Below, one piece after another: positions 6,728 to 11,172 of a stretch of 11,172 bases of DNA; the stretch's first letter is position 1, and each line of letters begins with the position of its first letter. The notes under the pieces are model-generated. The model saw only the letters and a program-made list of their open reading frames with translations, did not search any database and was not told the origin of the DNA. Position numbers and translations under genes: made by a program. The DNA is from an uncultured Christensenellaceae bacterium (GTDB lineage Bacteria > Bacillota > Clostridia > Christensenellales > Aristaeellaceae), in contig CAJOPV010000054.1 of the NCBI GenBank assembly GCA_905236495.1, forward strand, positions 1 to 11,172, in the 5' to 3' direction.

Positions 6728-8626
6728 ATGAAAAAATCTTTGATGGCGCTTATCATTTCGCTATGCCTGGTGTTGACCGGCTGCGCCGCCGGCACAGCGG
6801 AAACGGCGACGGACGTAAGCGCATATTTTTCCAATCGGGATCTGAAAGGCACCTGGGATGAAAGCGAAGCGGTGACGGTCGTCCTGACTGAAGACGGAGC
6901 GGTCATCGACGGCGAAGGGGCTCAAGCGGAGGGGAACGTCCTTTCCATTACCGCTGCCGGGACCTATCTATTATCCGGCGTCTGGACGGACGGTACCGTT
7001 CGGGTCAGCGTCGGGGATGAGGACAAGGTGCAGATCGTGCTGAGCGGCGCGTCCGTTACCTCCCGCTCCTCCGCCGCTTTGCTGGTGGAAAACGCCGATA
7101 AGGTATTTGTCACCCTGGCGGAGGGCACCGAGAACACCCTTTCCAACGGCGGTTCGTTCAGCGCGGACAGCGATATCGACGCCGCGGTGTTTGCCCGGGA
7201 CGATATCGTGTTCAACGGCTTAGGCGCCCTGACCGTGGAATCCGCCAACCACGGTATCGTGGGGAAGGACGACGTGAAATTCACCGGCGGCAGCTATACC
7301 GTCAACGCCCAGGGCCGGGGCATCGACGCCAACGACTCCGTTCGCATTTACGACGGCAGCTTTGCTGTGGTTTCCCAAAAGGACGCCATCCGGGCCAAGC
7401 ACGACGAGGCGGACAAGGGATATATCCTGATCGTTAACGGAAGCTTTGACCTGAATGCGGGGGGCGGCGCGGCAAACGGCCCGGCCCATACGGAGAATAT
7501 GGGTTTCGGCAGGGGACAGGGGCGGAATAACGTCCATACCTCCTCCGATTCGGAAAGCCAGAAGGGCATCAAGGCCAGCGGCGATATCACGATCCTGGGC
7601 GGTGCGTTCAACATCGATACCGCCGACGACGCCATCCATTCGGACGGCAGCGTGACCGTGTCCGGCGGCACCTATGCCATTGCCACAGGGGACGACGCCC
7701 TCCACGCTGACGCCGCCCTGAACATCACCGACGGCAGCCTGGTGATTTCCCAAAGCTATGAAGGGCTGGAGGGGAAGAATATCACCATGAGCGGCGGGCA
7801 TATCCGCCTGAAGGCCAGCGACGACGGCCTCAACGCGGCGGGAGGGAACGATCAAAGCGGGTATGGACGCAACGATATGTTTTCCTCCGACGGGGTTTCC
7901 AGCATCCTGATTTCCGGGGGCACCCTCATCATCAACGCCGATGGGGACGGCATCGATTCCAACGGCGATCTGACCGTCACCGGCGGCAGTATCCTGGTAT
8001 CCGGCCCCACCAACAGCGGGAACGGGGCTCTGGACTGCGCGGGCACCGCCGCCATTACCGGCGGCACCCTCATCGCGGCGGGGGCCGTGGGCATGGCGGA
8101 AAACTTTGACAGCGGCTCTGCCCAGGTATCCGTGCTGGTGAACCTGTCCGGCGCCGCGGGCACCGTTACCGTTACCGACGAAAACGGCAACACGGTCCTA
8201 AGCGGAGATGTGGAAAAGCAGTATCAATGCGTGGTGATCTCCAGCCCCGATCTGAAGGTAGGGGAGACCTATACCGTTTCCAACGGCTCTGCCAGCACCC
8301 AGGTCACCGTCACCTCCACCGTCATGGGCGGCGGCAACAGCTTCGGCGGCTGGCAGAACCCCGGCGGACGGGGAGGCTTTGGCGGCGGACGGGGCGATTG
8401 GCGGCAGCCTGATGATACGCAGGGCACGCCTCCCACGGCCCCGGAGGGTCAGCAGCCCCCGGAAATGCCCCAGGGCACGCCGCCTGCCGATGGAACGCCC
8501 CCGGACGGCGGCGCGGATGGAACTACCGGCGCTACGCCCTCCTTCCCCGGCGGGCAGCAGCAATTCCCCGGCGGGCAAATGCCAGGCGGGATGGGCGGCC
8601 CCGGCGGCGGACAAAGAGGCCATTAA
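6728..8626 (+). CDS. carbohydrate-binding domain lipoprotein, Cthe_2159-like beta-helix
   Basis: 632-aa secreted lipoprotein. The N-terminus is a lipoprotein signal peptide with lipobox LTGC and lipidated Cys19. Residues about 30-530 consist of short repeating strands and turns in which a Gly-Gly strand (ITILGGAFNI, VTVSGGTYAI, ITMSGGHIRL, ILISGGTLII) alternates with acidic turns (ADDAIHS, GDDALHA, SDDGLNA, DGDGIDS). This is the pattern of the Cthe_2159 family, a right-handed beta-helix related to polysaccharide lyases. The founding Clostridium thermocellum protein binds acidic polysaccharide and cellulose and holds calcium at such turns; catalytic activity is not shown by motifs here. Residues about 534-632 form a Gly/Pro/Gln-rich tail with an RGD at 555-557. 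The start at 6728 has AAGGAG 7 nt upstream; a longer frame back to 6668 would lack the signal peptide at its N-terminus. It is monocistronic, behind a repeat-containing promoter, and ends at a shared terminator. Confidence 0.85.
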   Translation: MKKSLMALIISLCLVLTGCAAGTAETATDVSAYFSNRDLKGTWDESEAVTVVLTEDGAVIDGEGAQAEGNVLSITAAGTYLLSGVWTDGTVRVSVGDEDKVQIVLSGASVTSRSSAALLVENADKVFVTLAEGTENTLSNGGSFSADSDIDAAVFARDDIVFNGLGALTVESANHGIVGKDDVKFTGGSYTVNAQGRGIDANDSVRIYDGSFAVVSQKDAIRAKHDEADKGYILIVNGSFDLNAGGGAANGPAHTENMGFGRGQGRNNVHTSSDSESQKGIKASGDITILGGAFNIDTADDAIHSDGSVTVSGGTYAIATGDDALHADAALNITDGSLVISQSYEGLEGKNITMSGGHIRLKASDDGLNAAGGNDQSGYGRNDMFSSDGVSSILISGGTLIINADGDGIDSNGDLTVTGGSILVSGPTNSGNGALDCAGTAAITGGTLIAAGAVGMAENFDSGSAQVSVLVNLSGAAGTVTVTDENGNTVLSGDVEKQYQCVVISSPDLKVGETYTVSNGSASTQVTVTSTVMGGGNSFGGWQNPGGRGGFGGGRGDWRQPDDTQGTPPTAPEGQQPPEMPQGTPPADGTPPDGGADGTTGATPSFPGGQQQFPGGQMPGGMGGPGGGQRGH

Positions 8627-8629
8627 CCC

Positions 8630-8668
8630 AAAAACCCCGGGAACAGGGCAGCTGTTTCCGGGGCTTTG
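8630..8668. terminator. bidirectional terminator between convergent genes
   Basis: Positions 8635-8646 (CCCCGGGAACAG) pair with 8652-8663 (CTGTTTCCGGGG) as a 12-bp stem with one G-T wobble and a 5-nt loop. On the minus strand it is followed by five U residues (the A run at 8630-8634), ideal for ending the HD-GYP transcript. On the plus strand the tail is only CTTTG, so it is weaker for the lipoprotein gene. It occupies most of the 58-bp gap between the two stop codons. Confidence 0.85.
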
Positions 8669-8684
8669 CCGTATGTGGATCGGA

Positions 8685-10382
8685 TCATTCCAGGCTCAGA
8701 TAATACTGCTCCAGGTGCTCCCGGGCGGCGAGATAGGGCTTTTCCAATTGGGGATCGAAGTGCTTTCCCATGCCCTCCATGATGATGGCGTGAGCCTGAT
8801 CCAGGGGCATTTTATCCTTGTAGGCCCGCTTGCTCACCAGCGCGTCATACACGTCAGCCACCGCCATGATGCGGGCCTCGAAGGGGATTTCCTCCTGCCT
8901 GAGGCCTTCCGGGTAGCCGGAGCCATCCCAGCGCTCATGGTGGTAATGGGCCACGTTTTCGGCGATCAGCTGAAATTCGATATCGTCGGTATCCTTGAGG
9001 ATCTCCCGGACGATGCGGGCCCCCTCGGCGGCGTGGGCCTTCATGCTCTCAAACTCCTCCGGGGTGAAGCGCCCGGGCTTGCGCAGAATCGCGTCGTCCA
9101 CGGCGATCTTGCCCAGATCGTGCATGGGTGCGGCCTTGATGAGGCGCTGGCAGAAGCCCTCGGTCAGGCGGAAGGCGGGGTCCTTCTGCATTTCACGGAT
9201 CAGCAGCTGAACCCCCACGCTGGTGCGCCGGATATGCCCGCCGGTGGAATTGTCCCGGCTTTCCACCATGGTCGCCATGCCCAGCACCAGCTGATTGTGC
9301 ATTTCCTCGATATGGGCGGTTTTGGCGGCGACCTCTTGTTGCAGTTCCCGGTTGAAATCATCCAGGAGCCTGATATATTGCCGATCGGTGGTATCGTCGG
9401 TGATGAAGAACTGATACCCCCGCTTGCGCTTTCCTGTGTAGAGGTAAGAAACGGTGATCTGATAGGTCTTCTCTCCGATCTCGTGGAGGAATACGCTGTT
9501 TTTTTCATCGGCCGCAAAGGCCTGGAGCCAGGGGAGGGCGACGGCCTCCAGCTCGCCGCTGCTCCTTACCGAGTGATCCACCGTCAGGCTTCGCAGGGCG
9601 GGGAACACGTTTTTCGCCGTTTCGTTGCTGCCCAGGTAATTGAATTTGAAATCAAAGGAGATAAAGCCCGTTTCTCCCTTTTCCAGCAGGGAATCGATGC
9701 CCGTATCGGTGATATCGTACAGGCTGATGCGCCATGAAATCACAAGGAAAATCAGCAGCGCCACCACGTAAGCGGCGGGGATCAGCTCGATCCCCTGAAT
9801 GAAGCGCCTGCCGCCGAAGAAGCTGATGATGCAGATCAGCGTGGGCAGGAAAAGCAGAAACAAAATCTTGCGGGAAACCTGGTTTTTTCTAAAATAGCAA
9901 TAGACGATAGCCCCCAGGGACAGGGCGAAATAGCCGATGATCACGATTTGCAAAACCGTATGCATAAGGCCGTATCGCCGGACGACCTGGGGCAAACCGT
10001 CCTCCCCCAAAGCAAATGAAAAATCCTGATAGAAAACGGTGCTGCTGGTGCCCTGGGTAAGGGAAAAGAGGAAGACGGTGAGGCTCAGCGCCAGGAAAAA
10101 GACCCGCAGAAACCGATTCAAACGGATATGGCACAGGCTGAAAACCGCCAGCATCATCAAGAGCATGCTGAAGCAGCCCCCTACGTAGGTCAGCTTATTG
10201 GCGGCGAGCCAGGCGTCGGGGGTCTTGGCGTGGATCAGCATCATATACCCGAAATTGGCGACGGGCACCAAAACATAGAGAAGGGTCACGTGCACGTCAA
10301 AATGCTTGTGCCAGATGAACATATAAAACAGCGTCAAGCCCAGGGCGCAGAAAAACATGAGATCGTAATACAGCGTGAGCAT
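8685..10382 (-). CDS. membrane sensor with C-terminal HD-GYP phosphodiesterase domain
   Basis: 565-aa protein. Residues 1-220 hold about seven hydrophobic helices and resemble the 7TM sensor region found in some histidine kinases. A PAS-like region (about 235-330) and a short coiled segment (about 340-365) follow, then an HD-GYP domain (about 366-565). Metal-site residues are all visible: Glu374 and His383 (ESRDNSTGGH), His421-Asp422 (HDLGK), His450, His481-His482 in YHHERWDGSGYP, and Asp510 in AVADVYDAL, followed by KRAYK. HD-GYP enzymes hydrolyse cyclic di-GMP, and some act on cGAMP. A working enzyme is therefore expected, with activity set by the membrane sensor; no GGDEF or receiver domain is fused. 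The start has GGAGG (10390-10394) 7 nt upstream. It begins 20 nt after an ABC exporter gene with no terminator between, so the two are probably co-transcribed. The signal and the regulated process are unknown. Confidence 0.9.
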   Translation of the reverse strand: MLTLYYDLMFFCALGLTLFYMFIWHKHFDVHVTLLYVLVPVANFGYMMLIHAKTPDAWLAANKLTYVGGCFSMLLMMLAVFSLCHIRLNRFLRVFFLALSLTVFLFSLTQGTSSTVFYQDFSFALGEDGLPQVVRRYGLMHTVLQIVIIGYFALSLGAIVYCYFRKNQVSRKILFLLFLPTLICIISFFGGRRFIQGIELIPAAYVVALLIFLVISWRISLYDITDTGIDSLLEKGETGFISFDFKFNYLGSNETAKNVFPALRSLTVDHSVRSSGELEAVALPWLQAFAADEKNSVFLHEIGEKTYQITVSYLYTGKRKRGYQFFITDDTTDRQYIRLLDDFNRELQQEVAAKTAHIEEMHNQLVLGMATMVESRDNSTGGHIRRTSVGVQLLIREMQKDPAFRLTEGFCQRLIKAAPMHDLGKIAVDDAILRKPGRFTPEEFESMKAHAAEGARIVREILKDTDDIEFQLIAENVAHYHHERWDGSGYPEGLRQEEIPFEARIMAVADVYDALVSKRAYKDKMPLDQAHAIIMEGMGKHFDPQLEKPYLAAREHLEQYYLSLE

Positions 10383-10402
10383 AGGATCGCCTCCGGGAAA
10401 AG

Positions 10403-11172
10403 TCAGTCTTCTCCGTTCAGCAGGCGCTGCTGATGGAATTGCAGGGTGTAAAGCTGATAATACTGCCCGTGGCGGTGCAGCAGCTCCTGATGAGTGCCCT
10501 GTTCGGTAATGACCCCGTTGGACAGGACGATGATATTATCCGCATGCTGGATGGTGGATAGCCGATGGGCCACGATGAGCATGGTGCCGATATTCTTGAT
10601 CTTTTCCAGAGAATCCTGGATCAGCTGCTCCGTTTCCGTATCGATATTGGCGGTGGCCTCGTCCAGGATGATGACGGAGGGCTTATGAATGATGGTGCGG
10701 GCGAAGGAAAGCAATTGCCGCTGCCCGGCGGAGAAATTATTGCCCCGTTCCCGGACCGGCTCATCCAGGCCCCGTTCCAGGCGATTGATGAAGGAATCGG
10801 CGTTCACGTACCGGCAGGCCGCCATCACCTCTTCGTCGGATACGCCCTCCTCCCGCAGCAGGATATTGCTGCGGATGGTGCCGGAAAAGAGGAACACATC
10901 CTGCAGCATCTGCCCGAAGTGACGCCGCAGGCAGGATAGCTTGATCTGTTTGATATCCATGCCGTCAATGAGGATCTGGCCCTTCTGGATATCGTAATTC
11001 CGGCAGATGAGGGAGAGGATGGTGCTTTTGCCGGAGCCTGTGGCCCCCACGAAGGCCACTGTCTGCTGGGGCTGGATATGGAAGGATACGCCCTTGAGCA
11101 CCCATTCATCCGGCTTGTAGGAAAACCACACGTCCCGAAATTCGATCTCGCCCCGGATTTCCTTCAGGTCAA
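10403..11172 (-). CDS. ABC exporter, ATP-binding domain (5' end beyond the window)
   Basis: The visible 255 residues are the complete C-terminal nucleotide-binding domain of an ABC exporter; the frame stays open to the right edge, where the membrane domain would be encoded. The apparent start at 11131 is only an internal GTG, since coding similarity (GEIEFRDVWFSYK) continues upstream. Motifs in order: aromatic A-loop WFSYK, Walker A GATGSGKST (11021-11047), Q-loop GQMLQDVFLFSGTI, signature FSAGQRQLLSFAR (from 10735), Walker B VIILDEATANIDTETE with its catalytic Glu, and H-loop IVAHRLSTI. The FSAGQRQL and DEATANIDTETE forms resemble the catalytically competent subunit of heterodimeric exporters such as BmrD (YheH), so a partner gene upstream is likely. 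The role would be drug, lipid or peptide export; the substrate cannot be read from this domain. Stop at 10403; the HD-GYP gene follows after 20 nt. Confidence 0.92.
   Translation of the reverse strand, partial: DLKEIRGEIEFRDVWFSYKPDEWVLKGVSFHIQPQQTVAFVGATGSGKSTILSLICRNYDIQKGQILIDGMDIKQIKLSCLRRHFGQMLQDVFLFSGTIRSNILLREEGVSDEEVMAACRYVNADSFINRLERGLDEPVRERGNNFSAGQRQLLSFARTIIHKPSVIILDEATANIDTETEQLIQDSLEKIKNIGTMLIVAHRLSTIQHADNIIVLSNGVITEQGTHQELLHRHGQYYQLYTLQFHQQRLLNGED

Noticed and set aside
8379..9737. 452-codon plus-strand frame spanning the lipoprotein end and the HD-GYP gene
   Set aside because: It crosses the bidirectional terminator and is antisense to a well-conserved HD-GYP domain, so it is a shadow frame.

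Overview
The window looks like a stretch of chromosome from a GC-rich member of the Clostridia (Bacillota), probably gut-associated. The grounds are strong AGGAGG-type ribosome binding sites at 5-9 nt spacing, promoters of the vegetative TATAAT type, and gene families typical of that group: a C11 clostripain-like peptidase, a Cthe_2159-type beta-helix lipoprotein, a 7TM-sensor HD-GYP protein and a BmrC/BmrD-like exporter subunit. No genus can be named from the sequence alone. Coding density is high and codon use is uniformly GC-rich. I see no insertion sequence, integrase, tRNA, rRNA or CRISPR array.

Layout. (1) 68-2959 (+): a large membrane-anchored C11 (clostripain) cysteine peptidase, closed by a strong terminator, then a 104-aa TIGR04076-type small protein (3022-3336, +). 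(2) 3472-3762 (-): an HU-type nucleoid protein with its own promoter and terminator. (3) 6530-3859 (-): a tldD-tldE pair with a 4-nt ATGA overlap, whose products form the TldD/E metalloprotease. (4) A 197-bp divergent intergenic region holds the tldD promoter and, facing the other way, a promoter with a TTTAAG-N5-TTTAAG direct repeat over its -35 region. That second promoter drives 6728-8626 (+), a secreted Cthe_2159-like beta-helix lipoprotein. (5) A bidirectional terminator separates it from a convergent operon (-): the 3' part of an ABC exporter gene (running off the right edge), followed 20 nt later by a membrane HD-GYP protein.

How the genes relate. The units look independent apart from tldD/tldE, which are translationally coupled, and the ABC exporter/HD-GYP pair, which are probably co-transcribed. 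Two large products face outward, the peptidase and the beta-helix lipoprotein, and both carry long low-complexity tails or linkers, so they suggest cell-surface roles. The most informative non-coding signal is the direct repeat upstream of the lipoprotein gene. It matches the known arrangement of sites for OmpR-family response regulators, notably streptococcal CiaR, and suggests two-component control. I did not find a clearly new multi-gene system here; the findings are points of moderate interest.
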